A DNA stretch of 64,000 bases from Campylorhamphus procurvoides (GCA_013396655.1 WBMV01009196.1:424385-488384); one strand, 5' to 3'. Counted from the first letter of the stretch, positions 26,286-40,000 are shown. The notes: a model not told the origin generated them from the letters alone. Translations and numbers: made by a program.

Positions 26286-26986
26286 TTGGTCACAGACTTT
26301 AAACAAGCCATATTTATGACAATAATTTTTTCACTATGGTGTTGTCAAGTAAACTAATTTAATTAAATCATACTAATGATGACAAGACGAAGAAGTGGAG
26401 GAAACGGACTGAAAGGGCAAGAAAAGGATTGATTCCTTGCCCTGTTTCACCAAAATCCCTAACACATGCTATCCTTAGGAAAGTCAGGATAAGTCAAAGA
26501 TGATCAAAAATAAAATTCATACAACTAGTTCATAAGGAAAGCTCTATGCAATGAAAAGCCAGTATCAATATGTCCTTTAGTCTGTAAAGTCATGTTTGAA
26601 GCCAGAATCTCTTCAGTGGGTGAGTCATGACCTCTCCAGAGGTCACCAAAATTAATCATGAAGTTGTGAAGAACTGACAATTTACTAGTTACAGTAAACA
26701 GTAATCTTGCCTTTCCACTCCCGTTCTATCGTACACCTTCAAGAACAAAAAAATATCAATCTATCATCAAGATCACAAAATGTATGCACAGGTAATTTTT
26801 GCAGGCTTGTCACTGTTACTATGTATATATGTGTGCTGGCTTATAGGAAACTCAAAAGTTTCCCAACATCCTGTTTTCCTTTCACTTCACAGAAGCCACA
26901 CTGGTATTTTAACAACAGTGCACACAAAAACCTCTGGAATTTCTAGGGCACTGACAAGGTGTGATCCCAAAAGGAAAGAAACATAA
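26286..26986. other. Unique non-coding sequence between CR1 copies
   Basis: Nothing recognised. Overlapping plus-strand frames at 26707-26986 have no coding context. Confidence 0.5.
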
Positions 26987-27235
26987 AATCATAGAATCAT
27001 AGAATAACCTGAGTTGGAAGGGACCCCCCAGGAATATCAAAATCCAGCTCCTGGCCATGCATGGAACAGCCCCACCATATGTCAGAGAGCATTGTCCAAA
27101 TGCTTCTTGAACTCTGTCAGGCTTGGTGCTATGACCACTTCCCTGGGAGTCTCTTCCAGTACTCAATCACCCTCTGGGTGAAAAACCTTTTATTAATATT
27201 TAATCTTAACCTCCTTTGACACAGCTTCATAACAT
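26987..27235 (-). mobile_element. CR1 LINE 3' end
   Basis: The left edge is the complement of the CR1 tail (AATCATAGAATCATAGAAT), followed by GAGTTGGAAGGGACC, AATGCTTCTTGAACTCTGTC, ACCACTTCCCTGGGAGTCT, TACTCAATCACCCTCTGGGT and CTTAACCTCCTTTGACACAG. This is the classic avian CR1 3' region in reverse orientation, about 250 bases and 5'-truncated as usual for target-primed insertion. It is better preserved than the other minus-strand copies, so probably younger. Confidence 0.95.
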
Positions 27236-27305
27236 TATATGGTAACATTTCATGTTCATGCCAACACAAAATACTGTGATATGTGGACAGGATATGGCAA
27301 ATAGC

Positions 27306-27361
27306 CTTCCCAGATGATCTCCAAGGTTCCCTTCCAACCCAGATCATTCTATGATTCTATG
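27306..27361 (+). mobile_element. Short CR1 LINE 3' tail
   Basis: CCCAGATGATCTCCAAGG, TTCCCTTCCAACCC and the tail ATTCTATGATTCTATGA form the last ~55 bases of CR1 on the plus strand. It lies about 70 bases right of the reverse-oriented copy, with tails facing outwards. Confidence 0.92.
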
Positions 27362-29070
27362 AAATAATATAAGATAAATGTACATTTTCATGAAATCCTA
27401 GAGTGAGACTACGCAAAAAAAAAGTTGCAGCTAACAAGGGATGGCAAACTGCCTACTCTGAGTATGCCTGAGGAAAGCAAGTTGTGCTTTTCTAGGATGA
27501 TCAGCAAATCCCCACCTCATCTTTGCAATTGGATTTCTGTTGCCGCTGCCAAAGACAGGAGGGATGATTATAAAGATGGGAAGGAGACATTTCCTGGCAA
27601 CAACCACTCTTCCTCTGAAACCCTTTTCTGGCTGTTTCTCCTGGGCTGGGACCGATACTCCCCCACACAAGGAGCAGGTCCTTCCCCAGCTATCTGCCAG
27701 TTCTTGGAAACTTGAGAAGAGAGTAGGGCTTTGTGGATGTGAAACACTGGTGTTTAGCAGGGGCTATCACAACAAAGGGAAGAGAGAGTGGGGAACAGGA
27801 ACTGAGATGGCAATGTGGATACTGTACTCCTGAAGAAGAGAGGAAGGGGCTCTAGAAAGGAAAGAGGAGGGAGGCATGGCCTCACTCAGCTCCTCCAAAA
27901 ATTCCTGATGTCTTGGCATCTTTGTCCACTCCTCACTTATGCTTACTATTTTTCTTCTGACTGCACTTAGCCACAGCTGAATACATGTTTTCTGAGCTTA
28001 CCTGGCCAGGTCCCTGGGGATGAGGGAAGTTGCTTACCCCAAGCCCAAGCAGTTCTGTTCTTGTTCCCATTGTCCCATGGGCCAACACCTGCATTGGTTT
28101 CATCTTAGTCTGTCTCTTTCCCATGATTTTTCTGAAAGACAGTAAGAGATTTTTGCCTCACGGAGAAGACATATTAGGCAGGTACTACCTAACTCTTAGA
28201 ATACATTACCTTGTTCCTAGAGCACAAGAATTTTTTGGCTTCCAGTTGCCTCTGTTGTCTCTCTTTTAATTGGTGTTTTCATTCAGTCTGTCACCCTGCT
28301 GCCAAGGTAAGACACCTTGATGTTGAATCATTTGCTGCAGTGTACAATAGCTAATTGTCTCAGCCAAGCATGTCAACTTCATGCTACCTTGCAAAATGCA
28401 TTTCCAGATACCTTATCAGAGTTCTTGGGTGAGCTCCAAACAGCCCATTCCAACAGAATAACAAGCAAGAAACGGGCACAACCAGATAGTGCCAATCTGA
28501 AATGTCAGCATCAAAGGAATAAGCAAGGTGAGAACACAGCTCAAATACACCATCAAATTCCATTACAAAGACAAAAGGCAATGGTCCTAAATGCAGGGCA
28601 AAAGACATCTTAAAGAGTTGGCATTAGACTCTCAGCAATTTTGGGGATTGATATCAGAAGCATTTATAGAGTATTAGGATGCAAGAGCCCCATCCGAACA
28701 GACAGGACCAAGGTTTGTACAGGGATGACTTTATATGCTCTGCTGTAGGGACAGTGGAATGAATACATAAAGGAAAGAAGATATTGGATTGAGTAGCTCA
28801 TTTTGTCTCTTACAAGCCCAGTAGGGAACAGGAAGTTATCACACAGCACACTGAAGTTAGAAAGAGGGTGGAAAGAAGGCCTAAAACAACTCAATGGAGA
28901 GTCAATTAAGACCTGCCATCCCACAGTAGATTATATGAGAGCTATATTACAGAAATAAATAAATGCTTGCCCAAAGTTTATTGCCTAAAGGTACATGGAA
29001 GTAATGAAGGTGAAATCAGTGAGTGCCTTGAATGGTAGTGCAGCTTTATGACTCTGTAAAGGTACTTTCA
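27362..29070. other. Non-coding, moderately GC-richer sequence
   Basis: Several overlapping 60-98-codon frames on both strands between 27425 and 28924, none with recognisable content. Their length is explained by the slightly higher GC. No repeat family named. Confidence 0.45.
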
Positions 29071-29120
29071 ACAAAAACAAACAAACAAAAAAGCAAACAA
29101 AAAAACCAAACAAAAACCCC
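29071..29120. repeat. (CAAA)n A-rich tract
   Basis: Imperfect CAAA/CAAAAA repeats ending in CCCC, about 50 bases. Could be an old poly(A)-type tail, but no element body is recognisable next to it. Confidence 0.8.
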
Positions 29121-32100
29121 ACACTTTTTGAAAGTTGTAATCATTTGAGTCCTGAGTACAGCACACAAGAGAGGAACGTAGGGGGCTTGTGCACATCTCT
29201 GTGTCCATACCTAAGTTATGCTCATCTATGTTAAAATTCAAAAGAAGATAACATCACAGCTGATTCATATCTTGCACTAATAATTTGTGATGAACAGTTT
29301 CTTTCTTTCAGTTTCCCATGTAGGTTACATTCACATTGAATTAGGTGAATCTTTTGGTAATTAAGTAATACATCATTGCAACTTATATTTCATATCATAT
29401 CATAAAAAATAAGTCATACTTTAAAACACATGCTTGCTTTAGTGGATACTGGGCATCTGTAGATAGTAGGAACCACGTGTAAGAAACTGTTGAGACTTGT
29501 AAGAAACTTCAAAGAGACATGTCCATGACACCTTAATTATAAAAACACTTTTTAACAATGGTAATAGCTTCTTTAAACAATAAACCTAATCTAGTTACAG
29601 AAGAACTTGAAATGTAAAATTACTATCTCAGGATGTTTCAAATAACATTGAAAGTTAATGTTTTGTTTCAGTCTAAGTGTGGACTCGGATGACTTTCCTT
29701 CAATAAGCTAGATTTTTATGGTTTGGAATCTTAATCTCAAAATTAAATTTAAAGAGAAACAAACCCACAGAAGATGAGCTTTTCAAATGCTGAAATTCAT
29801 GTTCAAACCACTGAAATGTTTATTTCCAAATCTCTTAGACCAAAAGATAACTTACCACATTCACATTTGAGCATTGATTGGTAATGCACAGAATCTGTGA
29901 TTATTATAATCAATATGAATTATTAAAACATAATTGAATTTCTAAAGCACTAATACTGGAAAAAAAAAGGTTCAATATAATCTTATATTTATCAGTAAAT
30001 TTGCCATAAAGCAGACTAAAGTAAAAAATAAAAGGAGATCTTTTCAGCTTGTATCACCAAGATTAGGAAGATGGTGATTTAAGTCTGCTTTTCCCCAAAA
30101 ATTAAGGTTGGTTACTAATTAGGATCATGTAGCCAATGAAAAAGTGCTTCACAGATGTGAGAGTGATCCACAGGTTTATAAGTTTTTAAGGCCAGAAAAA
30201 TCATTGAAACTATCTTGTATAGAACCTGTTATAATATAGACCATAAACTTTCATCCTGTTTCTTTCGTTCATGCTATTAATATGCCTTGTTTTAAAGCAT
30301 TTCAATCAATAGGGGAACATTTCTACAAAACTCAACCCCTTTAAATTTATTGGGCATGGGGGTTGGGGGGTGGTTTATGAAGTATGCTATGGTCTAAACA
30401 TTGGACTGTGAGGAAAGTTTGGGCTATTTATAACCTTCACTGAAAGTGCTATAACTTTGTCTCTCCAAGCCTTTCCTGCAGGTTTGATGTAATAAAGCTG
30501 AACTTTTGATAATTAAACCAACAAGTTAGAGGTTGAAGAAGTATGTTTTATGACAGACAATGGGGCATCACACCTGATTTCTTTATAAGGAAGAGTTATT
30601 TTTCTTCATCTTGTGGTTGCAAATGGCAGTAGGATTTCATTATTAGGGCCAAGCTTAACAATTTACTCTGTAGTTTCACAGAACTCTGTAATATGAGGAA
30701 AAGACACTTCTTTTTTAATGGGGACTATCGCAACCTCTTTCCCCAGCTGGATCGCAGGAACGATCTTCATAGTGAAAAGGAAAGGAAAAGTGAAAAGGAA
30801 AGCCATAGCTCCACTAATGCAATGTTTTCAAAAATCTCTGACTCAGAAATCAAAACTTCATATAAAAAGCCAGGGTTTACAATACTGTAATTTTTGGGCT
30901 GTTTATATTTGTTTTCTCAAAAATTTTGACGGCCAAATTTGACTTGTTGCAGGGGTAAAAAATGTTTTTGAGTGGTCTAAATAGAACTGCCTACCCAAAC
31001 TAGAGAGTAAGGTGAGGTACTACTAGGTCCAGCTGTTGTACTTTCTAGATCTAGGCTGACACTTTTTTTTTCTATTTTCAGGCAAATAATTTTAAGTGCT
31101 CTAAAAAGTGCAATCTAATTGAATAAGTAATTGGTATCTGAGGAACAACAGAAAAAAATCTGTAAATCTGGAACACAAGAAATTTGTTCAAACAAAACTG
31201 GTGGCATTATCAACTATATGGTAGGTTTTTCAGAGATTTTTGCTGGATGATTTGTCAGGAGCCTATTACAGCAGGGTAGTTCTTCAAACAGCCTTCAGCT
31301 CTTTAAAGTTCAGACAAGGTGTAGTTAGCTCTAGCTGTAGCTGACACTACTGCTAACAGTAAGCGTGAACTGGTCAGGATAAATGATCTCTTCAAATATT
31401 ACCCACACATTAGGTGCTTATCAATATGAATGCTACATATTACACATGCTAAAGTATAATATTAGTTTTTATCACCACGGGAGCAGGAGAGGCAGCATAG
31501 GAAGCCAGATCCCATGCTAAGTATTTTAGCTTTCTCAATAGTCTCTAAACATTTCATTCTTAGCAAAAGTTTTCTTTTTTCTCCTTTTTTTTTTTCTTAT
31601 TCTACTGTCAAAGGACAGAAAATTCCTAATGGAACTTAATTTCTTATCCCTGCTAGCGTTTTTTACACATTTTGTTACTCATTAACAAAATTATCCCATA
31701 GCCTTAGTAAAAAATGAAATATTACTTTCTGCAGACACTAATTTTAAGTTGTTATCTATGGTTTCTGTATAAATGAGCATTACCAGACCCCTTCCTGATC
31801 CTATCAACTCTATTTAGTAGGCCTTTTTTCCTGTCATTGTTGTATTTCTCTTGGGAAATTACAGTAAGAGGTACTGAAGTGCCTATTCTAGCAGTCATGT
31901 CCTGACAGTCATGCTATCTGTGCGGGGAACTGTTCTGAAATGTTGTCTGCTGTGTATCAAGATGTATATGAAAACCTTCTGTCTTTTAGGCAAATCTGGA
32001 AAGCAGTGAATGTGTTCAAATATTTGGATCCAGCTGCCACCACTCACGCAGGATGACTTCCCTGTGACAGGCAGAGTTACATCAAGAGCTACTCTGAGCT

Positions 32101-32627
32101 ACCTCCAAATGAGATGATATATCTACATGATACAAGTCAAAGTTCACAGAAAGAGAGAAAAAAATTCATTCGGGTAACTGGAAAAAAATAGATACACTTT
32201 CAAGCAATCAAAAACTTTCTGTCAATAAAGTCAGCATATTTCAGGGATAAATACAGGTTGAAAAAAATTACTCTCATCTTAATAATATATTTGAATTGGT
32301 TAGACTATGAGACAATGTACCTGGTACCTTGCAAAGCAATAAACATATTTAGTTGGTTGCAGGAGTGCTCAGGGATTTTCTAAGTAGCTGAAGGTGTATT
32401 AAAATATTAGTCTAATAATTTTTAAGTTCAACTGAAGTGCTGTCAAGACCAATTTTTACTTTGTCTTTCTTAAGAAATTGGTTTCCAAGAGCTAGTTCAT
32501 CCACTGTACATGGCTCTCTGCAATGATGAATTTGCTGTTTTTCCTGTCAATTATCCCTTCTATGATATTCTATAACTTTAATGGAGCTGATGCATAAACT
32601 CATCTGCTATGACAATGAAGGATTATG
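29121..32627. other. Unique AT-rich non-coding sequence
   Basis: Holds an imperfect direct repeat of GTGAAAAGGAAAG around 30771-30804 and T-rich runs at 31570-31597. No gene recognised. Confidence 0.5.
30771..30804. repeat. AGTGAAAAGGAA direct repeat
   Basis: Two copies of AGTGAAAAGGAAAG about 17 bases apart in a purine-rich stretch. Confidence 0.65.
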
Positions 32628-32645
32628 CTCTCTCTCTCTCTCTCT
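32628..32645. repeat. (CT)n microsatellite
   Basis: Nine CT units without interruption. Confidence 0.9.
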
Positions 32646-35091
32646 TGAATCATGAGGAAACTCCTTTATGCTTATACTTTCTTTTTTGTCAGTCATGTCT
32701 ATATTCCTTAAGAAGTTCTGTCATATTTTCTATTTTTCCTTAATTAATAGAGAAACCAATCCTCCACCAACTGATAAGACCATCCCAGCTGCGATCTTCA
32801 GCAAGAGGATACACTTGAGTCACCTGTTTATCCTTTTTATCTTTATGAGCTATTGCTCCAACCACACAATTCAGATTCTAACTTCTTGAGATGTGTGTTG
32901 AAAGCAGTGTGACAAAAAAGACTGTATGTTTCTATCTATGTTATTAGGTCTCCTATTAAGGTGTTAAATTACTTAGTATGATATTTGTAACTTATCTTTT
33001 AGAAATTTAAGTGGCTAGGAAAAATGACTATGTGTGCTGTTAGAATTGGTTTTAAGTTTATAATCATAGACTGATGCAAACTGAGAATAATGACGAGATG
33101 AGTAAAGTCGGATTTTTTTCAGTGAAGTCCAGTAGTGTTAGTGCTGTTAAGCCCCACACAACATGCATCAATATTCTCATTTCCATTTTCTGCTATTGAA
33201 AGATTTGGGTTACAGAATAAACTTAGATGCCAGACACCTGCCTGCATTTCAGCTAGTTACCATATGTCATTTGCATTCAGCAACTGCTAAAGAGCAGCTG
33301 CTGAAACTACTAATGTTCAACCTTCCTCTCATACTAAGACACAATGGTTTTTAAGATAAAACTCTTTAGGCAAGGCTTCCAGACAGTCATGATGTGAGAC
33401 ACTGATACCACCTTTAGACAGCATTTCCCTATTTTCTGTAAGAGTTATGAAAGGTGCATAGACAACAAGAAGAAATTTGACAAAGGTTATACTTTTATAC
33501 TGTATGTGAGTACTGCAATAACTAGTCTAATTTGTGAGGTCAATTTTACATTTGTATGCTTCTTATTGACATAGTATCTGATTTTGTAATTAGAGAGCTT
33601 AAGAATGCTTTTCATCACTGAAAGCAGATTGTTCCTTTAAAGTATTACCAATGTTAGCCTCCATGAAAGACCTTTTATATGGCATTACCTACTTGTTTAA
33701 TTTCATCTTTTTTCTTTTTTTTTTACAGCAGTAAGCATGTATAAAAATTTCCAGATTTATTTAATTTGTCATAAAGGTCAGTACAAACTGTCTCCAACAG
33801 TGACACCTCCAATAATGCTAGCATAAGAGCACTAATAAGATCCATTTTTCCCTCCTAAGCAACACCAAGGAACAAACTATCAGTGATACTTGTTGTCAGC
33901 CTTGTGACAGAAAATGCTGCTAGAGGCATCTGATTATACACATTGTATACAACATCTATAAATATGTGTACCGTTGTAACCATCACCGCTTTCATGCCTT
34001 TCCTTCCTGGGCTTCAATGTTCTTTCAGTTGTTCGACACTACCATGGGCTAGTATGCATGACTGTATTAAAACTGCCTATATCATAGCTTTCTAGGGTCT
34101 GATGATATTATGGTATCACTAGATGGAATTTTAAATTAAAACTCTTTGGGTGTTTTATCTTCTGGAAGCTGTAAAACTTCTTTTGTTGTGTTGATCTAGG
34201 ACCTGACTTATGTGAGTGGGAAGAGTAATGAGACTTTCCATAAGATAGCAAGTGAAGAAGATAAATGCAAAATTGAACTGACAAGCTTTAAGGTGGTAAT
34301 GTTCTTGTGTGAACTGGTGACAGCTGGTTGGAAGATTTGTGCTGAAAAAAAGTGGCTCTCCAGCTAGAAAGTACTTGATAAAAGAGAAAACAAAAATCTG
34401 GGTTTGGCATCTACCTTTGAAACTAATCACATTTTCTAGGAGAATAAAAAAGATTGTTCTTTTTAATAAGAAGACATACGCCTGTGTTACTAAACATGAG
34501 TAGGAAATTATAGTCTGGATATTCTGAAAGCCTGCTTCATGGGTAAAGAACCTGAGGTAGAGACAAGCAATAAATGGCTAGTTACTCTATACACTAAGAT
34601 ATGTAAACACAATACTTTAAAAGGGAAAAGCATCTGGAAGAAGAAGCATCTACAGGCACTTCAGAATTCCAAGTATTTTCTAAAAAGATGATTGATATTG
34701 ATTCACCACATATATTTTTATTAAATATGGTCTCTCTTCTCTGTTTAGATTTTTTATTCTTTTCAGGTCTTTTTGGTATCTAGGTAAATAATATGGTTGT
34801 CATATACAATGCATACACATGAAAAACAATCCATTTCTACATTTATGGCTGCTGCCCTAGGGATTTTGAGGCCCAGTAGCTGAAAGAAGAGAGTTAATCA
34901 GTGACTCATGAAAATGGAAGGGGTCAAAGCTTACCTTTTCCACTTGCATGAAGTTTGAAGACACCAAAACAATAAAAAATCAATAAAGTGAAAAGCTGTG
35001 CATTTTGCCAAGGCAGAATTTTATGTTCAATATAGATGATCATCCAATCAATGTTTTCAAGTCTGAAAACATCAAATCTATAGCCACAATT
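32646..35091. other. Unique AT-rich non-coding sequence
   Basis: No gene or named repeat seen. T-rich run near 33707-33724. Confidence 0.5.
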
Positions 35092-35138
35092 AGAAAAAAA
35101 AAAAAAAAGAAAAACGAAAAGAAAACAAACAAAAACAA
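35092..35138. repeat. A-rich low-complexity tract
   Basis: About 16 consecutive A residues followed by GAAAAC and CAAA repeats. No retroposed body recognised upstream. Confidence 0.85.
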
Positions 35139-36720
35139 CCATCACAAACCACTTGTATTAAATTTGGCAAAATCTGAAAATTTTCTATGAACAATTGTTA
35201 CATAACAGTTAAAATCATGTTATTCAATATGATCTTTGTGTTTTGCTCTAATCTGAATATGAAGAAATCCTATGAGAAGGTGTTACAACTGCTTTCAAAA
35301 TAATTTTATGAGACACCTTACTTTGTGAGTGTACCCTTTCCTTGCAGTTACTACCCCGTAGTACAGGATTATCTAGCTCTCCATTCTCCTATGTCTTTAT
35401 CACTCTGTAGGTTTACGCATATCAGTTTCATGCTTCTGCATCTCATGTATATATTCTGGAGAAGGGCTTGTACACCAGATTTGAGGGCTTGTTGATGCTC
35501 GAATTAAGCTATGCATTTACTAAAAGTTCTGTGTTCTCTGTAGGCCATGGCATTTTACATGTGCATTAGACATAAAGATGCAGCATTGTCAAAGTGTGAT
35601 CTCCTTCAAACAGTAAGAATTAACCTGGAAGTATCACAGAAATTATAACTATGTTCTCCAAGGAGAAAATGACATTTTTCTTTCTACCCTGAAAGTGTAA
35701 AAATAGCTACCTTTTTGTTGCCTATAAGGAGGATACTCTGTTCACACATTATACATTAAAATGATTGAAAAGGAAGAGGAAAAAAACATGTTGATAAAAT
35801 TATCAAATCTGTTATTGAGGACTATTTGTGGATGACATTTAACTATGTATTTAAAAATAATCTATCACAAGGCTGAACATAAGCAGTTATCTCAGGTTAT
35901 TTCTGAACAGCTGCTTAATATTTTAGGAAGACAAGCCCTTTGGGGCAGACCATTCTCCTCAATACATTTGAATACTGTGGAAATTGCAATATGCAATAAG
36001 CATAATAGGAATCTTTAATTTATTAATAAGACTGGAGTGTCTAGAACAAGCAGAAGGAAAGACAATAAAGTTCCCATGAACATTCAGTTACCAATCAGAA
36101 TACAGAAAAGAAACAAACATTTACACATCTTTTAGAATGAAAAAAATCACAAAAAAACTTGTTAAACAACTGAGACATTTTATGTAAGTGTTGTTATGGG
36201 ATTTATTTTTCATTCTTGTCAAGCACAGAGAGAAACAGAATGTCTCTAGATGTCCACTATGTCTATTTTTTACACATTCCATAAGACTGATGCTCACAAT
36301 TAGTTGGCATATTGGATTTCTTCAGGACATGCCTTGTATTATTAGAACTTGCAGAGGGTGCAGAGATAGATGCTTTTAGGAATGAAGTTTGTGAGCTAAG
36401 CTACTGTACATCAGATCAAACATTCCTCCATTGTGATGGATGACTTCCTTTCAGCTCTACGCTTCTGAAGCTGTTCTGTTTATTTCATTTCAAGCTCACT
36501 CTAATCCACACTTGAAGGAGCCAAATCTATATTCAGCGTTGAAACTGCTCTGTGATCCTGTCAGATCTTTCCTTTTATTTTTTCTACTGATGCTATTTAA
36601 AGGTTTTCTGCTAGAAAGCTTAGAATATTAAAATGCATACATGTTAATTTTACATTCTCTATGCAATCTCTACGATAAAGTAGCAAATCATTCAGTAGCC
36701 TTTAACAGCATAGTATGTCT
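35139..36720. other. Unique AT-rich non-coding sequence
   Basis: Nothing recognised. If the 37 kb exon is real, the right end is sequence beyond its polyadenylation site. Confidence 0.45.
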
Positions 36721-36726
36721 TTTATT
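36721..36726 (-). terminator. Possible polyadenylation signal AATAAA
   Basis: TTTATT on the plus strand reads AATAAA on the minus strand, 79 bases past the TAA that ends the exon candidate at 36805-37041. AATAAA is common by chance in AT-rich DNA, so this supports that exon only weakly. Confidence 0.3.
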
Positions 36727-36804
36727 TCTTCAGCTAAGGATTACTTTTGCCTTTGGTAAATTGGTACACTGGGTCTTCAGATTAGGTTAGCAAGAAAATA
36801 TCCT

Positions 36805-37041
36805 TTACTTGGTACTGTCTTGAAAATTTGCAAGCAGGAGAGAAGCTGCATTTGTATTAACACCTTTTTTCTTTTCATCTCCAAATTCGAGATAATTGTC
36901 CTCTGTATATTCAGAGATGTCTGCAGAGCTTTGAGCATTGATAGTAGCTGGAAGTCCCTGGTTTTCAGTGTAAATCCTTTGAATCTTCTGCCAAGATGAC
37001 ATTAGGCCAGAAGAAACACTCATTATCTTTAACTGGCCATC
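36805..37041 (-). CDS. Candidate terminal coding exon (unidentified)
   Basis: On the minus strand a pyrimidine-rich acceptor (CTTTTTGTTTGTTATAG, AG at 37043-37042) leads in phase 0 into 78 open codons, ending in TAA at 36807-36805. The peptide begins DGQLKIMSVSSGLMSSWQKI and includes ADISEYTEDNYLEFGDEKKK. It is balanced, hydrophilic and mixed-charge, like a cytoplasmic or disordered C-terminal tail, and lacks the Cys/Leu/Phe bias of chance frames here. An AATAAA lies 79 bases past the stop, giving a plausible short 3' UTR. I could not recognise the protein or find its upstream exon. Joining it to the exon-like stretch at 41755-41957 would put it in the wrong frame. Confidence 0.4.
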   Translation of the reverse strand, partial: DGQLKIMSVSSGLMSSWQKIQRIYTENQGLPATINAQSSADISEYTEDNYLEFGDEKKKGVNTNAASLLLANFQDSTK

Positions 37042-40000
37042 CTATAACAAACAAAAAGTCTTGACTACCAGCAAAAATTAAAATGTTTCCCTGTAATGCT
37101 TATGTTCGGTAGCATTTGTGTAAGATGTCATCATTAAATCATAGAATTCAGCTTTCACCATCTCACCACTCCTGCCTGTAAGCTCATCAGTAAAAGCTAC
37201 ACAAAGGGGTGTGCTTAGCAGCATGGTACAGATCCTAAGCCACTGGCCTGGTGTTTTGGTCTCATAAGCATATTAGACAGCTTTATGGGATTTGCATTTA
37301 ACAAAACTGTAAGGAGATTAATTATAGCTCCTTAAGCCACTGAAAAATAATGTAAAATCAATTACTATGTTATTGGCTAGGCCAGACAAAAATCAAATGA
37401 GCACAGCACTTCCACTCTCCATTTCAGATTCCCATTAGCAAAGGTTTTTCAGATATGTGGACATGATCATGAAATGTGGGATAATGTTAGCCAATTTTTA
37501 ACAAGGGAACTTTTTTTTAATTCTATGATGGCTAGACATAAGGCCTTTGTGGGACTACAGTGATCTTTTGTATTTCACTAAAGACTGCTGAAAAATTCTG
37601 CAGATAATGAATAGAGGTCCAATGTTTTTATCCTGTAGATAAACAGCCATGGATTTATCATTTGATAATCAATGCATAGTTCAGTGGGAAAAATTCCATT
37701 TGTCTGCATCTAGCACAGTACTTACACTGTACGGTAATTCACAAGACATTTAAACAGTTAATCATGAAGAATCAAATAAAATATTACTTAAAGAGTTTTG
37801 AAAACAAGATTGAAAATATTTGAGGAATTTTATTTAGGGATAGATGTGTAAAACAAATAAAAGTACAAACATTGTCCCCACCCAGATACATTTTTCTCAT
37901 ATGTCTGATATCCTCCATTCTCTACAGTTTCTTTTGAACTTGGTATATTTTATAGTGCTCTAATACACGTTTACCACAGACTGAAGTCCTACTGGACAGA
38001 AGTGCATGCAACCAAAACAGGAACAGGCTGAGCTGAACTCTTTTCCCTTCTTTCTCCCAGGTTCAGATTATATCCCACAACAGAAGACCCATTCTGCACA
38101 GCAAATAACACAAAACTGAGATATCTGATGGTGCAAGTCTGCATGCATGGGAGAAAGACACAGAGTTCCAGCTGCTGCAAAGTAATATAAAGTCTCATTA
38201 GCTGGAAAAGAGGCAGAGTGCAGCTAAAGTGCTGTGAAAGAGTCAAGTTTGTGTGAATTGCTGGAGGGAAGATAATGGGGGGTAAATCTAATAAACCCAA
38301 GACTGCTATTAGTAAAATGCCTATTACATTCTTCAGAGTTTTTCATGTTCAATAGTGACTCCAAATCCAAATGTTTCGTGACTCATCAGGGAGTCTAATT
38401 CTCAGTGTAGAACATATATGCTAACTTGAAAGGGAGTCCTACTGTGCTTTATCTTACATCATTATAGAGACCCAAAATGTGTATTTGGAAAACACTTTCA
38501 ACTAATATATTGACTGAGGTGAGCTAGGTCTGTGAACATTGCTACAACAAATGTTCAAAAAATATTGATTTGTAATTACATATAGTGCAATGAAAAATTA
38601 TTCTCAAAACTTGTCCAGACAAAGATATTCTAAATCATTTCACACTGATTAATATAAACTCATTTTTCCTTCAGGAGAGGCAGGACATCATTGCAAAAGT
38701 TCAAGAACACCGGGACTCAAACTGTTAAATAAGATAAGCTTGTATTTTCTGTGTGCATTGATAGTACGTGTCATGTTATTTTCTTGAATAGCATATTACT
38801 ATCACTTCGTAACAGTGCATGGATGAAGATGAAGTGAGATAATTGTTGGCAACAGGACTGCAATGCCCCTTCACATCAGTGAAGTCATAACATGATGTAA
38901 ATATATCCGTTAGCAGAAGTCTCAACTAAAACAGCACTTAGTTTTAAAGGTGTAATGAATATTAAGCAATTCTTGAACCTAGTAGATATATGACACTGGG
39001 GGTGAATTCACCCTAAATTGAAAGGGAAATAAAAGAACAACAAAACCAACAAAACTCATGGAATTAACTAATGTAATTTTTTAATTCTCAGGTAGGCTAG
39101 AGTCATAAAATACAGATTTTTTTTTCAGAAAGTCCACATATCTCACTGTTTATGTCAAAACAATTTTGTCTTCCTAAAAAAAACAAAAAAACACAAAACC
39201 AAATCTTGAAGAGCAAGAATCCTGAAGAACAAACATTTCCTGAGAAGTTCATTATGAAAAAAGAGACTGGTTTTTGGCCTTGTACAGAGCAATAAATTTT
39301 ACCCATTTGAAAAGCAGAGGAATGAGTTGGATCTGCAGCTGCTTCCAGGCGGGTCAGAGAGTATCTCCCTGCAGAGTGTGTCTCTGTTGTGCATTAGCGA
39401 TGGATGGAGACTCCGTGAGATCTCCTATTTGGATGCCTCAAATGTTCTCTCATTTGGTCATTGGAAAAAAGATGGGTGTGAACAATTATGTAAGACATTC
39501 TGGCAAAATAACAAACCAGCTGGTTTTGCCTCTTCTACATTTGCTTAAGTAAAAATACTCACAGAGCAAAACAGTGCTTAGGGAGAGACTGCTCCTTCTG
39601 TCATAGGTCAGGAATGTGACTGTCTGCTTTTAAGATAAGGCTTGGCAAAATAATTTCTGGCCAGAGCCTTGGCACACTGAGTTAGATAGGAATCTAACTG
39701 TGTCCTTTTTAAAGCTGGTCATCAAATACTTATCTGATGAGACAACTTCGTGAAATTTCCCATTTGAGCCGCTAAGTGTCATAACAGTCTGAATAGCTAA
39801 AAAAATGTCTTGGATTTAATAAATCACTTTTAAGGGGAAGAAGAAAAAAAATGCTCTTAGGTTACTTAGGTTCTGGTCACCTACTTGCTAATCATCTCCT
39901 GACTAATCCCCCCATAAAGTTCAAGTCTCAGTGATTTCCTCTTACTCTCTTCCTGATTGTGAAGTTATATTCTTTTAGAGAGGAAAAAGGAACAATCTCA

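Noticed and set aside
35092..35138. Poly(A) tract as the tail of a processed pseudogene
   Set aside because: No gene-like sequence upstream on either strand and no flanking target duplication seen.
39274..39552. Two overlapping plus-strand frames (92 and 73 codons)
   Set aside because: They overlap in different frames and neither has splice context. At most one could be real, and nothing favours either.
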